From Campylobacterales bacterium (GTDB taxonomy: Bacteria > Campylobacterota > Campylobacteria > Campylobacterales > QNZT01), in contig JALWRO010000320.1 of NCBI GenBank assembly GCA_027080605.1, forward strand, positions 1 to 8,756: 8,756 bases of DNA. The letters run 5' to 3'. Below the pieces are notes generated by a model. The model ran no database searches, was not told the DNA's origin, and saw only the letters and a list, made by a program, of their open reading frames with translations. The position numbers and the translations under genes were made by a program. This document shows, piece after piece, positions 1 through 7,617 of the stretch (position 1 is its first letter; each line of letters begins with the position of its first letter).

Positions 1-1
1 C

Positions 2-466
2 TATGAAGCTGTCATGCATGAAGTTCTCGAAGAGATTCAGCAGGCAGTTCTTGAAGAGAACAAATCACACGAAAAACCGGCAGACGAACTTGCGGGCTTT
101 ATCCGCACTTATGCACATTTTGCCTGCACACACCCCTACCTGCCCGCACTGCTGCTCAAAGAGCTAAGTGATAGCGGCGCTGTTTTGCCGGAAATGCTCT
201 TTAGCGCTATGCGCCGCCTGTACGCACTCTTCAGCGACATCATGAAACGTGGTAAAGAGAAGGGATGTTTCCACAACGTCACACCGATGATCGTCTATTT
301 CATGATACTCGGCACCATCAATCTGCTGGTCACGACAAAACCGCTGCGCATCAAAGCAGCCACCCTGGACGATATCGATCTCGACACCTGTGCCGACTGC
401 GATATCGAAGAGATCGCGAAATATGTCATACACAAAATCAACACTATGTTAAAGGAGGATAGATGA
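2..466 (+). CDS. TetR/AcrR-family transcriptional regulator, C-terminal part (5' end outside window)
   Basis: The frame is open from the first bases of the window to a TGA at 464-466, giving 154 visible residues. An ATG at position 14 is in frame, but codons before it (Tyr-Glu-Ala-Val) continue the helix, so the gene almost certainly starts upstream. The visible part is mainly helical and resembles the ligand-binding/dimerisation domain of TetR proteins, including a Pro-rich segment leading into LLLKELSDSG at about residues 44-57 of the visible part. TetR proteins are usually about 200 residues, so the missing 45-50 residues match the N-terminal helix-turn-helix. By family knowledge it would repress its own operon until an effector binds; its operator and promoter must lie left of the window. 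It overlaps the downstream channel gene by ATGA, which supports a local-repressor role. The ligand cannot be predicted. The family call rests on domain character and context because the DNA-binding region is not visible. Confidence 0.8.
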   Translation, partial: YEAVMHEVLEEIQQAVLEENKSHEKPADELAGFIRTYAHFACTHPYLPALLLKELSDSGAVLPEMLFSAMRRLYALFSDIMKRGKEKGCFHNVTPMIVYFMILGTINLLVTTKPLRIKAATLDDIDLDTCADCDIEEIAKYVIHKINTMLKEDR

Positions 467-1740
467 AACGTACGTTACTGCTGGCATCGCTGGGCTTGCC
501 CTTGCTGCTGCACGCAACCACCATTGGTGAACTCTTCGATGCACTGAAGAACCATCCGCAAACCCGCGCAGACGAGGTATTGATCCGGCAGGCGGAAAAC
601 GGTATGGAGAAAGCTTATGCCAAACTCTATCCCGATATTACGCTTTTTGCCAGCTACGATCACTACAATACCCCGACCGGTATGCTTCCCGTACCGCCGA
701 ACGAACTACTGCCGATGGTCAAAAACAAAGAGGAGCCGCAGCCTTTCAGCAAAGATATCAGTCGCCTCGGCGTCACGGTCGGTATGCCGTTGTTTGTCAA
801 GTCGATCTTTACCTATGCCGACAAAGCGAAGAAGATGCAGCAGTCCGCCAGACTGAAAAAGCGTATCAACCTTTTGAAAAATGAAGCAATCATCGTCGGA
901 GCCAACGCGAACCTGCACTATCTCGAAGCGATGCAAAAAGCGCTTCGCAGCAAACGCGCTTCCCTGCAAAAAACCAAATCATTCATCAATCTCAAAGTCA
1001 AAAGCGGCAGAGCGCCGAAATCGGCACTCTTTAAAATCAACGACGGACTCTCCCAGGTCAATATTGCCCTCAACAACATTGCCATAGGGAAAACAAAAGC
1101 GATTGAAACCATCGATGCACTGACCGGCCTTCACCTCAGACATGCCGTTTCGATGCATCAGAAAAAAACACTTCATGAAGGGGAGATCACTGCGCTTGAT
1201 CCGTTGAAAAAGAAGCTTGAAGCGGATCGCCTCGAACTAAAAGCGCAAAAAGAGAAACTATACCCTTCCCTCTTTCTCAAAGGCAGTTATGTCAAAAGCT
1301 TTGCCGACGCCTACAATAACGACAAAAGTATCGACGAAGAATACAGCGATATCGGCGTGGCACTCAAAGTCCCGCTCTATCCGAAATCGCAGTATGCCGC
1401 CATCGACCACTCCAGACTTGCACTCCAAAAGTCCCGGCTGGAGCTGAAAAAAGAGGAGCTCTCTCTTCAGGCACAGGCAAACCGCCTCAAAAGTGTACTA
1501 CCGATGCTCGAAGCTTCGGTAAAGCTTTACAAAGATTCGGTAGCAGACAAAAAACGGCTGCTTGAAATCGCCAAAGTCGCCTACCAAAGTCAGCGTATGA
1601 GTACCGAGGATTATCTCAAATATGAAGACGACCTCGTCACACAGGAGGCGAAACTTCATGAAGCAGAAGCAAAAAAATGGCAAACCCTTATGCAGCTTGC
1701 CGTTATCTATACCAACCCAATCGAGGAGATCGTAAAATGA
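463..1740 (+). CDS. TolC-family outer-membrane efflux channel
   Basis: This 425-residue protein is the outer-membrane exit duct of the tripartite pump. The start is fixed by a strong ribosome binding site, AGGAGG at 453-458, four bases before an ATG that overlaps the regulator's stop (ATGA). Residues 1-18 form a signal peptide (MKRT, then a Leu-rich core ending LLHA) with probable cleavage near A18. No lipobox Cys is present, so it resembles TolC rather than lipidated OprM-type channels. The rest shows the TolC pattern of two related halves: extracellular or beta-strand segments (about residues 55-110 and 265-305) separated by long Lys/Glu/Ala/Leu-rich helices with heptad character (about 110-230 and 310-415). 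Typical family length is 400-500, so it appears complete. Its last bases overlap the start of the membrane fusion gene (ATGA), implying coupled translation. Substrates are unknown. The order channel-fusion protein-pump differs from the cmeABC order of Campylobacter, so I assign no symbol. Confidence 0.9.
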   Translation: MKRTLLLASLGLPLLLHATTIGELFDALKNHPQTRADEVLIRQAENGMEKAYAKLYPDITLFASYDHYNTPTGMLPVPPNELLPMVKNKEEPQPFSKDISRLGVTVGMPLFVKSIFTYADKAKKMQQSARLKKRINLLKNEAIIVGANANLHYLEAMQKALRSKRASLQKTKSFINLKVKSGRAPKSALFKINDGLSQVNIALNNIAIGKTKAIETIDALTGLHLRHAVSMHQKKTLHEGEITALDPLKKKLEADRLELKAQKEKLYPSLFLKGSYVKSFADAYNNDKSIDEEYSDIGVALKVPLYPKSQYAAIDHSRLALQKSRLELKKEELSLQAQANRLKSVLPMLEASVKLYKDSVADKKRLLEIAKVAYQSQRMSTEDYLKYEDDLVTQEAKLHEAEAKKWQTLMQLAVIYTNPIEEIVK

Positions 1741-2405
1741 AAAAAGTTATCAAAATAGTCATCTTTCTGGCAATTGTAGCACTGCTGATCGTTGCAGCTG
1801 TCAAAATTATCAAGAAGAAAAAAGCCGAAGCCGCCAGTATACCGACGGCAAAAATCTACCCCATCGTCGCAAAAACGATGGTCGCGAAACCGGGCAATGT
1901 CACACTCACCCTGCCCTACCTGGCAACCGCCGGAAACGATGCCGACATCATGGTCGCATCCAAATTTCCCGCGCGTGTAGAATTTGTCAAAAAGAGCGGT
2001 AGCCGTGTCAAAAGAGGTGAACGCGTCGCCACACTCGATACCACCGATATCCAAAGCAACATAGGAAGTATCAAAAGCCAGATATCCGCGGCAAATATCA
2101 CACTCAACAACCTGATCCAGACACACAAAAGAACCAAAGAGCTGCTCGCAGTTCAGGGTGCGTCTATCGAACAATACCAAAAAGAGTCCTCCATGATCGC
2201 CGCAGCCAGAGCCAAACGCGACGCACTCAGACAGAAGTTGCATGAATTGACCAATATGCTCCTACGCACAGATCATCGCACCGGTGGACGGTGTCATCGC
2301 CAAAACATTCGTCACCGCAGGATCTATGGCAATGCCCGGAAAACCGCTGCTGCAAATCAGCGCCAGAGGCGGCAAAAGCAGCTATCTGCTGGTACGCACA
2401 CCTGA
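1737..2405 (+). CDS. Membrane fusion protein, N-terminal fragment as read without frameshift correction
   Basis: Translation from the ATGA-coupled start gives 222 residues. Only about the first 175 are native: membrane anchor, first lipoyl half and hairpin helices. The last 47, from about 2262, are out of frame, rich in Arg, Gln and His and unlike any part of the family, and they end at a chance stop at 2403-2405. A protein made from this frame would lack the second lipoyl half and the beta-barrel and would probably be unstable. Confidence 0.55.
   Translation: MKKVIKIVIFLAIVALLIVAAVKIIKKKKAEAASIPTAKIYPIVAKTMVAKPGNVTLTLPYLATAGNDADIMVASKFPARVEFVKKSGSRVKRGERVATLDTTDIQSNIGSIKSQISAANITLNNLIQTHKRTKELLAVQGASIEQYQKESSMIAAARAKRDALRQKLHELTNMLLRTDHRTGGRCHRQNIRHRRIYGNARKTAAANQRQRRQKQLSAGTHT
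2256..2265 (+). other. Frameshift site within the membrane fusion gene
   Basis: Upstream reading is AAT ATG CTC; downstream homologous reading resumes at TAC GCA CAG (2263 on), leaving one unpaired C at 2262. Frame 0 stays open for 47 more codons and the +1 frame is closed at 2248, so the switch must fall between 2251 and about 2270. There is no long homopolymer and no slippery stop signal like that of the release factor 2 gene, which argues against programmed frameshifting. A TC-dinucleotide loss from CTCTCC is the simplest explanation. Confidence 0.75.
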
Positions 2406-2790
2406 CTCCGTTCCCGTCAAAGGCGTACTGTTTCAAAACAAAGTCTATGACGCCGTACCGCTCGGAAGTACGTTTCACGGTCTTCATGAATATAAAGTCT
2501 ACGTTCCCACAGCCAACCTCAACAGTGGTGACCGTGTTGAAGTCAGCGTCGTCATCTACAAAGGAAACGGTGTCAAACTGCCGTTTGACGCCGTGCTGAA
2601 CCGAAACGGAAAGAGTTATGTCCTTCAGGCAAAAGGAGACCACGCACTGCCCGAAGAGATCAACATCACCCAAAGCGGCGAAGAGGGTATTGTGACGGAG
2701 AGCCAGATCGCAGGTCAGAAACTGGTTGTTGCCAAGCCCGATATATTGCTGAAACTCGTAAGCGGTTATGCGCTGAAAATCAAGGAGTAA
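2284..2790 (+). CDS. Membrane fusion protein, C-terminal fragment
   Basis: This frame carries the second lipoyl half (VDGVIAKTFVTAGSMAMPGK), the beta-barrel and the membrane-proximal domain, 168 residues from a GTG at 2284. The protein-like sequence reaches back to about 2263, before the GTG, and the first stop in this frame is at 2248-2250. I see no Shine-Dalgarno sequence in front of the GTG, so separate translation is unlikely; it is best read as the rest of the broken upstream gene. It ends with AAGGAG at 2782-2787, which serves as the ribosome binding site of the pump gene. Confidence 0.5.
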   Translation: MDGVIAKTFVTAGSMAMPGKPLLQISARGGKSSYLLVRTPDSVPVKGVLFQNKVYDAVPLGSTFHGLHEYKVYVPTANLNSGDRVEVSVVIYKGNGVKLPFDAVLNRNGKSYVLQAKGDHALPEEINITQSGEEGIVTESQIAGQKLVVAKPDILLKLVSGYALKIKE

Positions 2791-2793
2791 CGG

Positions 2794-5700
2794 ATGTTTG
2801 ACTTTTTCTATAAACGCCCCTATCTGCTCTATTCGCTGATAGCCGGCTTCTTTGTCATGGGTATCATCGCACTGGTGACACTGCCCAAAAACCTGTTCCC
2901 CGATGCCAATCCTCCACAGGTCATTGTCATCACCAAAGTACCGGGCGCAACAGCACAAGTCGCGGCAAATACCGTCTCCAAACCGATCGAACAGGAGATC
3001 TCCCGGCTGGGACTGGTCACCGATGTCAGTTCTGTCAATGTCGCGAACTTCTCCATCGTCAAAGCCGATTTCGACTATAAAAAAGGGTTGAACGCCGCCG
3101 CCGTGGATGTCGCGAACGCCCTCTCCATCGTCAAGGCGAAACTGCCGCAAAACGCCAATCCGGCAATCTATACGGCAGGTGATTTTACCCTGCCGGTGGA
3201 TGTCATTTCACTCAGTCCGGCAAACAAAAATATTTCACTGGCGGATATCCGAAAAATCGCCGACAGCTTTATCAAACCCTACCTGCTGAGCAATCCGCAA
3301 ATAGGTAACGTCGAAGTTTTCGGTGGCTACAACAGTGCCGTCAATATCGAAGTCGATCCTTTCAAAGCCAAAAAATACGGTGTCAATTTCGAGAGCATCA
3401 CCAAAGCGATCCGCGCCCTCAATCATGATATTCCCATAGGCTTTGTCAAAGGCAAAGATGACTTTTACACCATCACTTTTTACGGGGAGAAAGACAATAT
3501 TGAAAAACTCAAACAGCTCCCCATCCTTCCCAATGTCAAACTCGCCGACATCGCCGACGTGAGCTGGAGCTACAAAAAACGTACCAGCGGCTACCTCGGT
3601 AACGGCAAAGAGGCGATCGCACTGGTAGTACAACGTGCTCCGGGAGGCAGCGTACTGGATGTCAGCAAAGCCGCCCGCGCACAGATGAAACTATTGCAGA
3701 AAGAGTATCCCAATATCCACTTTGAGATCGCCGACACACAAAGAGATCTCATCGAACAGGCAAACAACAATATGCTCGAAGCCCTGCGTGATGCGATCAT
3801 CTACACCCTGCTGGTCATCATGATCTTTCTGGGAAATTTCCGTGCGATTATCGCGGCGGGGCTTTCTATTCCTATGGTATTTTTCTCTACCATGGCGATT
3901 ATCTGGATGACAGGCGGGGAGCTCAACATCGTCATCTATACGGCGATTATCCTCGCGCTGGGTATGCTCACCGACGATGCCGTCGTCGTACTTGAAAATA
4001 TCGAACGCCATCTCAACGAAGAGCACGAAAATCTGCAAACCGCCATCCAAAAAGGTACCAAAGAGGTACTCAGCCCTGTCTTTGCAGGAACTATCGCCAC
4101 TATCGCGATTCTCTTCCCGCTGATGTTCGTCGGCGGATTTCCGCAAAAAATCTTTCAGCCGCTCATCGAGACACTGATTATCGCCCTGCTGGTGAGTTAC
4201 TTTCTCTCGGTCACATTTATCCCCTCCCTTTCGGCGTGGCTTTACAAAAACGGTACCGGTAAAACAAAGATCGAAAAACTGTTCGATAAACTCTATCAGA
4301 ACACCATCGGACGGCTGGTAGCGCCTTATGTGGGAATCATCAAGTTTTCCAACGGCAAATGGTGGGCGCCGCGACGTATGCTTTTAACCGCTGCTGTCGT
4401 TCTGACACTGGTACTGAGTATGAAAAACATTATGCCGATCATCGGTAAAGATGCCATGCCTCCGATGGATACGGGTATTATCAAAGCGCAGATTGCATTC
4501 AGCGCCAATGAAAATGTCAACAGTGCAGAAAAGAAGATCCGCCCGATCCTCGAATGGCTCGATGCACAACCGTGGGTTAAGATGAGTTCCGTCGCTTTCG
4601 GTACCGAACCCGGCGTACTGAGTCTGGGAAGCGGAAACCTGCCGGCGGAAGCGACTATTACCATCAATGCGGTTAACCGTTTCGAACGTAAAAAGTCAAT
4701 CTGGGAACTGGAGAATATCATCCGCGAAAAACTCTCGCATCTGGAAGGCATCAAACGCAACGACGTCTTTGATTTCGGTGCGACGGCACTCTCCTCCATC
4801 AAAGCGACACTCGATGTACGCCTCCAGTCCCCGGTACCCGACGGACTCTCCGACGCGGCAGCCAAAGTTGCCAAAGCGGTACAGGAGGTCAAAGGACTCA
4901 CCTCCGTCTCCACCAGCTGGGACAAAGACTTCACCGAAATCGAGCTGATCATCGACAAAAACAAAGCACTCAGCTACGGTATTACCCCGTATCAGATCGC
5001 GATGCAACTGCCGCTGAAAGGACAAATCATCAGCCTCAACGCCAACCTCGCGTCGATGAACACGCAATACGTCAGGCTCTATCTGAAAGGGAAATTTTCA
5101 CAAAATATCCAGACACTGAGACTCCTGCCGATCTCCACCAAATCGGGTGAAATCCCGCTCGCACAGCTGGCAACCGTCAAACGACACCTCTCCTTCGCCA
5201 AAATAGAGAGAGACAAAATGCTCTACTCCGTCGATGTCAACGGCTACCGCTCCAAACGCCCGGTGACACATATCACCGACGACGCCGTTGCCGCACTGCA
5301 ACACGTCAAAACAGACGGTGTCAAGATCACACAGGCAGGCGATATCGCACAGATTCATGACAGCTTCAAACGGATGATCAAAGCGATCGGACTCGGAGTG
5401 ATTATTCTCATCATGACACTGATCGCCATCTACCGCTCCGTACGGCTGGCGTTTATCATGATCATCGTCCTCCCACTCTCACTGATCGGTGCTGCATGGG
5501 GTATGCTGCTCTTTGGCAAACCGAGCTGCATGCCGAGCCTGCTGGGAATCCTCCTGCTTTTCGGTATTATCATCAAAAATGCCGTCTTGCTGATAGACTT
5601 CTACCAAAGCTACCGCGAAAGCGGCGAAACACCGTTTGAAAGCGCCATCGAAAGCGTACGCGTACGTTTCCGTCCCGTCATGATGACCGCCTTCGGTACC

Positions 5701-5901
5701 ATCGCAGGTATGATCCCCATCGCCCTCGAACAGGCGGTAGGACTCGAACGACTCAGCCCACTTGCCGACGTCGCCATCGGCGGACTTTTGATCGGCACAC
5801 TGCTGACGCTGATATATGTTCCAATGTATGCCTATATATTTGACGCGAAGAACAAGAAGACTAATCCGATTGAGAAGATTGAAGAAGTGGTAGAGGGGTA
5901 A
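2794..5901 (+). CDS. RND-type proton-driven efflux pump, inner-membrane permease (HAE-1/AcrB-like)
   Basis: This 1035-residue protein is the energised pump of the complex, exchanging protons for exported, usually hydrophobic or amphiphilic, substrates. The length is typical of AcrB relatives and the start has AAGGAG at 2782-2787 six bases ahead. TM1 (about 10-30) is followed by a periplasmic porter domain, TM2-6 (about 334-480), TM7 (about 529-545), a second porter domain and TM8-12 (about 863-1012). The proton-relay residues are intact: the Asp pair D394-D395 in GMLTDDAVVVLENIER of TM4, matching AcrB D407-D408, and K928 in GIIIKNAVLLIDF of TM10, matching AcrB K940. The N-terminal LPKNLFPDANPP segment and internal duplication are also family features. 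The motif pattern favours HAE-1 (organic substrates) over the CzcA metal-exporting group, but the substrate is not readable. The gene is intact although its partner fusion protein is frameshifted, which suggests that the lesion is recent or an artefact. Confidence 0.95.
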   Translation: MFDFFYKRPYLLYSLIAGFFVMGIIALVTLPKNLFPDANPPQVIVITKVPGATAQVAANTVSKPIEQEISRLGLVTDVSSVNVANFSIVKADFDYKKGLNAAAVDVANALSIVKAKLPQNANPAIYTAGDFTLPVDVISLSPANKNISLADIRKIADSFIKPYLLSNPQIGNVEVFGGYNSAVNIEVDPFKAKKYGVNFESITKAIRALNHDIPIGFVKGKDDFYTITFYGEKDNIEKLKQLPILPNVKLADIADVSWSYKKRTSGYLGNGKEAIALVVQRAPGGSVLDVSKAARAQMKLLQKEYPNIHFEIADTQRDLIEQANNNMLEALRDAIIYTLLVIMIFLGNFRAIIAAGLSIPMVFFSTMAIIWMTGGELNIVIYTAIILALGMLTDDAVVVLENIERHLNEEHENLQTAIQKGTKEVLSPVFAGTIATIAILFPLMFVGGFPQKIFQPLIETLIIALLVSYFLSVTFIPSLSAWLYKNGTGKTKIEKLFDKLYQNTIGRLVAPYVGIIKFSNGKWWAPRRMLLTAAVVLTLVLSMKNIMPIIGKDAMPPMDTGIIKAQIAFSANENVNSAEKKIRPILEWLDAQPWVKMSSVAFGTEPGVLSLGSGNLPAEATITINAVNRFERKKSIWELENIIREKLSHLEGIKRNDVFDFGATALSSIKATLDVRLQSPVPDGLSDAAAKVAKAVQEVKGLTSVSTSWDKDFTEIELIIDKNKALSYGITPYQIAMQLPLKGQIISLNANLASMNTQYVRLYLKGKFSQNIQTLRLLPISTKSGEIPLAQLATVKRHLSFAKIERDKMLYSVDVNGYRSKRPVTHITDDAVAALQHVKTDGVKITQAGDIAQIHDSFKRMIKAIGLGVIILIMTLIAIYRSVRLAFIMIIVLPLSLIGAAWGMLLFGKPSCMPSLLGILLLFGIIIKNAVLLIDFYQSYRESGETPFESAIESVRVRFRPVMMTAFGTIAGMIPIALEQAVGLERLSPLADVAIGGLLIGTLLTLIYVPMYAYIFDAKNKKTNPIEKIEEVVEG

Positions 5902-5907
5902 GTCAAA

Positions 5908-5945
5908 TTCCAATCCTTTCTCTTTTTCAGAGATAAGGATTGGAA
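5908..5945. terminator. Large hairpin between convergent genes, probable shared terminator
   Basis: TTCCAATCCTT (5908-5918) pairs perfectly with AAGGATTGGAA (5935-5945), 11 bp. Inside it TCTCT (5919-5923) pairs with AGAGA (5929-5933) around a TTTTC loop, with a single bulged T at 5934. The stem starts 7 bases after the pump stop and ends 9 bases from the stop of the convergent lipoprotein gene, where a bidirectional terminator is expected. Neither side has a strong U-run directly after the stem (AAGTTTAAAG on plus, TTTGACTT on minus), so termination efficiency is uncertain, or the hairpin may mainly protect 3' ends. Confidence 0.65.
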
Positions 5946-5954
5946 AGTTTAAAG

Positions 5955-7466
5955 TCAATTTTTAATTATTTGAAACAAAAGCCAAAGCAAATCCCATATG
6001 TCAGATTCATCGGATTGCTGTACATTTGCCGAAGTGGCTGTATCATTGCTGTCTCCTGGTACCACTGTTGCACGTTTCATCACACTATCTGACAGAACAA
6101 CTGTTAAAGTAATATTACGCCCATCCTGTAATAAAACATTTACGTCTCCCGACGATCCTGTCACCTTTATCTGAATCGTATTGTAATCATGATAGTCACT
6201 TTCTACAAGTAAATCACCGGTATAACGTACACTATAGCCTGCACCCGTATCATTACAGCTTTTAGGTGGAATATATATCAAATATGTCTGACCACTTGTA
6301 ACAGTAAATGCATTCTCCTCCTGAGTAACTTTAAAATAAGGATACGGCAATGCAACTGTCTTAAAAGTCCAGTTTACCTCATAAGGAATATTATCTTCCG
6401 TATAAGAAACTACTGCACGATACTTTGTATCCCAGTCCAGTCTTTGCATCGGAAACAAGGCATACTCATAGTTACTGAAATAACCGTTAGGATCACTCTT
6501 TTTATCCAACAACTTCGTATCAGTAATTTCTGAATTATTAGCATCATAATAAAGTTTAAAAGAGTCTACAAACACTTCACCGTTTTTTGATTCATTGAAC
6601 TGTATACTGACGGGGTAACCGCTGACACTGCATTCAGGTAAAGGATCAGGCTCTTCTTCAAAAAACACCGGTGGTACATCTGTCTGATTAAGATATGGCC
6701 ATAATACATATTTTGGATTTCGTAACTGATTTGCCCGTAACGCATTTTCATACTGTACTTGTCCTATTTTAAACTGCAGATCAGAACATACACCATAAAA
6801 ATAAACGCCATGGTCTTGAAATTGTTCACCTTCACATACATTTCGTAACTGGGAGATACCCATATCATAATTGTATGCATTCCCATATGGATGCAATACA
6901 GATGTATCCGCACCTATTCCAATTTCATCCATAGAGAAAGATAAAAAGCCGAAGCGATGATAAATTGCAGAAAAAAGAGCATCAATTGAATCATAAACAG
7001 AACTGTTACCAGAAGAGAGGTTTTCACTAACCATTCTGTGGGCATATCCTGCATATATTGCTCTGTCTGATGGATCTGCACCCGTATATCCCGGATTACC
7101 TGCAAATTCATTATGACCAATTGCATAGTTGATCATCAGGTAATGTGCATGATTATATGCTGCTGTATCGAGATGTGACTCCGACTGAAATGGAATCATT
7201 CCGGTTTGATGTCGCAACTTATTCAAATACTCCAAACCTTTTACACGAATTGCATCAACATCCGTTCGATTCAGTACTCTTACACTTTTTACCCTGGGAA
7301 TTTGATCAAAAACATACTCCTGCCCAATTACAGCGGTCTTTTGTGGCTTAATATAACCGGTATGTATATTTTGATTTTTATCTGATAAAAGGTCGTCACC
7401 ACCGCATCCTGTAAGAAAAACGACTGTCACAAAAGAGGAAAATCCATATAATATTTTCTTTTTCAT
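5955..7466 (-). CDS. CAP/SCP-domain lipoprotein with Ig-like region
   Basis: This 503-residue protein starts at ATG 7466-7464, chosen because AAGGA lies five bases ahead and the N-terminus is then a clean lipoprotein signal: MKKK, a hydrophobic core and lipobox LTGC with C21. The residue after Cys is Gly, not Asp, so outer-membrane delivery is likely. A longer GTG start at 7523 would only add a non-signal leader. Residues about 75-205 form a CAP (SCP/PR-1) domain: an LNKLRHQTG helix, AHYL, IGHNE (H118), SENL (E148), YHR (H170) and IGIG ending in YNYDMG. These His and Glu match conserved CAP cavity positions; the second cavity Glu is not obvious. Residues about 275-370 look like an Ig-like beta domain ending LDWDTKYR and WTFKT, and 371-460 is a further beta-rich region. 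Cysteines 211, 227, 279 and 404 could form disulfides. The tail (485-503) is hydrophobic and Trp-rich. Function is unknown. Sampled stretches are about 36 % GC, well below the neighbouring operon. Confidence 0.88.
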   Translation of the reverse strand: MKKKILYGFSSFVTVVFLTGCGGDDLLSDKNQNIHTGYIKPQKTAVIGQEYVFDQIPRVKSVRVLNRTDVDAIRVKGLEYLNKLRHQTGMIPFQSESHLDTAAYNHAHYLMINYAIGHNEFAGNPGYTGADPSDRAIYAGYAHRMVSENLSSGNSSVYDSIDALFSAIYHRFGFLSFSMDEIGIGADTSVLHPYGNAYNYDMGISQLRNVCEGEQFQDHGVYFYGVCSDLQFKIGQVQYENALRANQLRNPKYVLWPYLNQTDVPPVFFEEEPDPLPECSVSGYPVSIQFNESKNGEVFVDSFKLYYDANNSEITDTKLLDKKSDPNGYFSNYEYALFPMQRLDWDTKYRAVVSYTEDNIPYEVNWTFKTVALPYPYFKVTQEENAFTVTSGQTYLIYIPPKSCNDTGAGYSVRYTGDLLVESDYHDYNTIQIKVTGSSGDVNVLLQDGRNITLTVVLSDSVMKRATVVPGDSNDTATSANVQQSDESDIWDLLWLLFQIIKN

Positions 7467-7471
7467 CCATA

Positions 7472-7476
7472 TCCTT
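7472..7476 (-). promoter_or_regulatory. Ribosome binding site deciding the CAP lipoprotein start
   Basis: On the minus strand AAGGA lies five bases before ATG 7466-7464. It selects the start giving a lipoprotein signal peptide over the in-frame GTG at 7523, which lacks a comparable site at good spacing. Confidence 0.7.
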
Positions 7477-7544
7477 AATACTGTTACTGGTTCGTCGTTG
7501 TTAAGAGAGAAATAATAAAACACTCAAATAATACTAAGATTCTC

Positions 7545-7553
7545 AATATACCA
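7545..7553 (-). promoter_or_regulatory. Candidate extended -10 promoter for the CAP lipoprotein gene
   Basis: The minus strand reads TGGTATATT, an extended -10 (TGn plus 5 of 6 TATAAT bases). A T-run (complement of 7566-7573) lies where a -35 would be, as is common in Campylobacterota, whose sigma-70 promoters often have T-rich tracts instead of a -35 box. The predicted start near 7538 gives a leader of about 70 bases. This is inferred from sequence only; other AT-rich -10-like words lie nearby. Confidence 0.35.
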
Positions 7554-7617
7554 TATCAGACATCCAAAAAAAAGAGACAAAATCATTACCAATATCATAA
7601 AACTTAATGTACATGCG

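Larger units (their letters stand above)
1737..2790 (+). pseudogene. RND membrane fusion protein (HlyD/AcrA family), interrupted by one frameshift
   Basis: Two adjoining reading frames together encode one periplasmic adaptor of about 350 residues, a normal size for this family. The N-terminal piece starts at ATG 1737 and has an uncleaved inner-membrane anchor (about residues 3-25), a first lipoyl half (around VASKFPARVEFV and the Gly-containing turn after it) and a helical hairpin (about 95-172, tip near GASIEQYQKE). The C-terminal piece continues in the +1 frame with SYAQIIAPVDGVIAK, the second lipoyl half that in this family follows the hairpin directly, then beta-barrel and membrane-proximal domains up to TAA 2788-2790. 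The switch lies at about 2259-2263. Loss of two bases, or gain of one, in the CTCC tract explains it; restoring TC would give ML-SYAQI, a usual family sequence. The adaptor links the pump to the channel, so a true frameshift would disable export. A sequencing error is equally possible, since both halves look otherwise intact. Confidence 0.85.

Noticed and set aside
2248..2284. Programmed ribosomal frameshift in the adaptor gene
   Set aside because: There is no slippery heptamer, no in-frame stop at the shift and no stimulatory structure that I can see. A plain mutation or sequencing error is simpler, although CTC-C-TAC followed by a +1 shift cannot be fully excluded.
2227..3150. Long minus-strand open frame (307 codons) opposite the adaptor and pump genes
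   Set aside because: It lies antisense to two strongly supported genes, crosses their junction, and its translation is rich in Asp, Cys, Gly and Phe with no domain pattern. It is a by-product of codon bias on the other strand.
7467..7523. Longer form of the CAP lipoprotein starting at GTG 7523
   Set aside because: It would bury the signal peptide behind 19 polar and aromatic residues, and the internal ATG at 7466 has a well-placed AAGGA and a perfect lipoprotein start.
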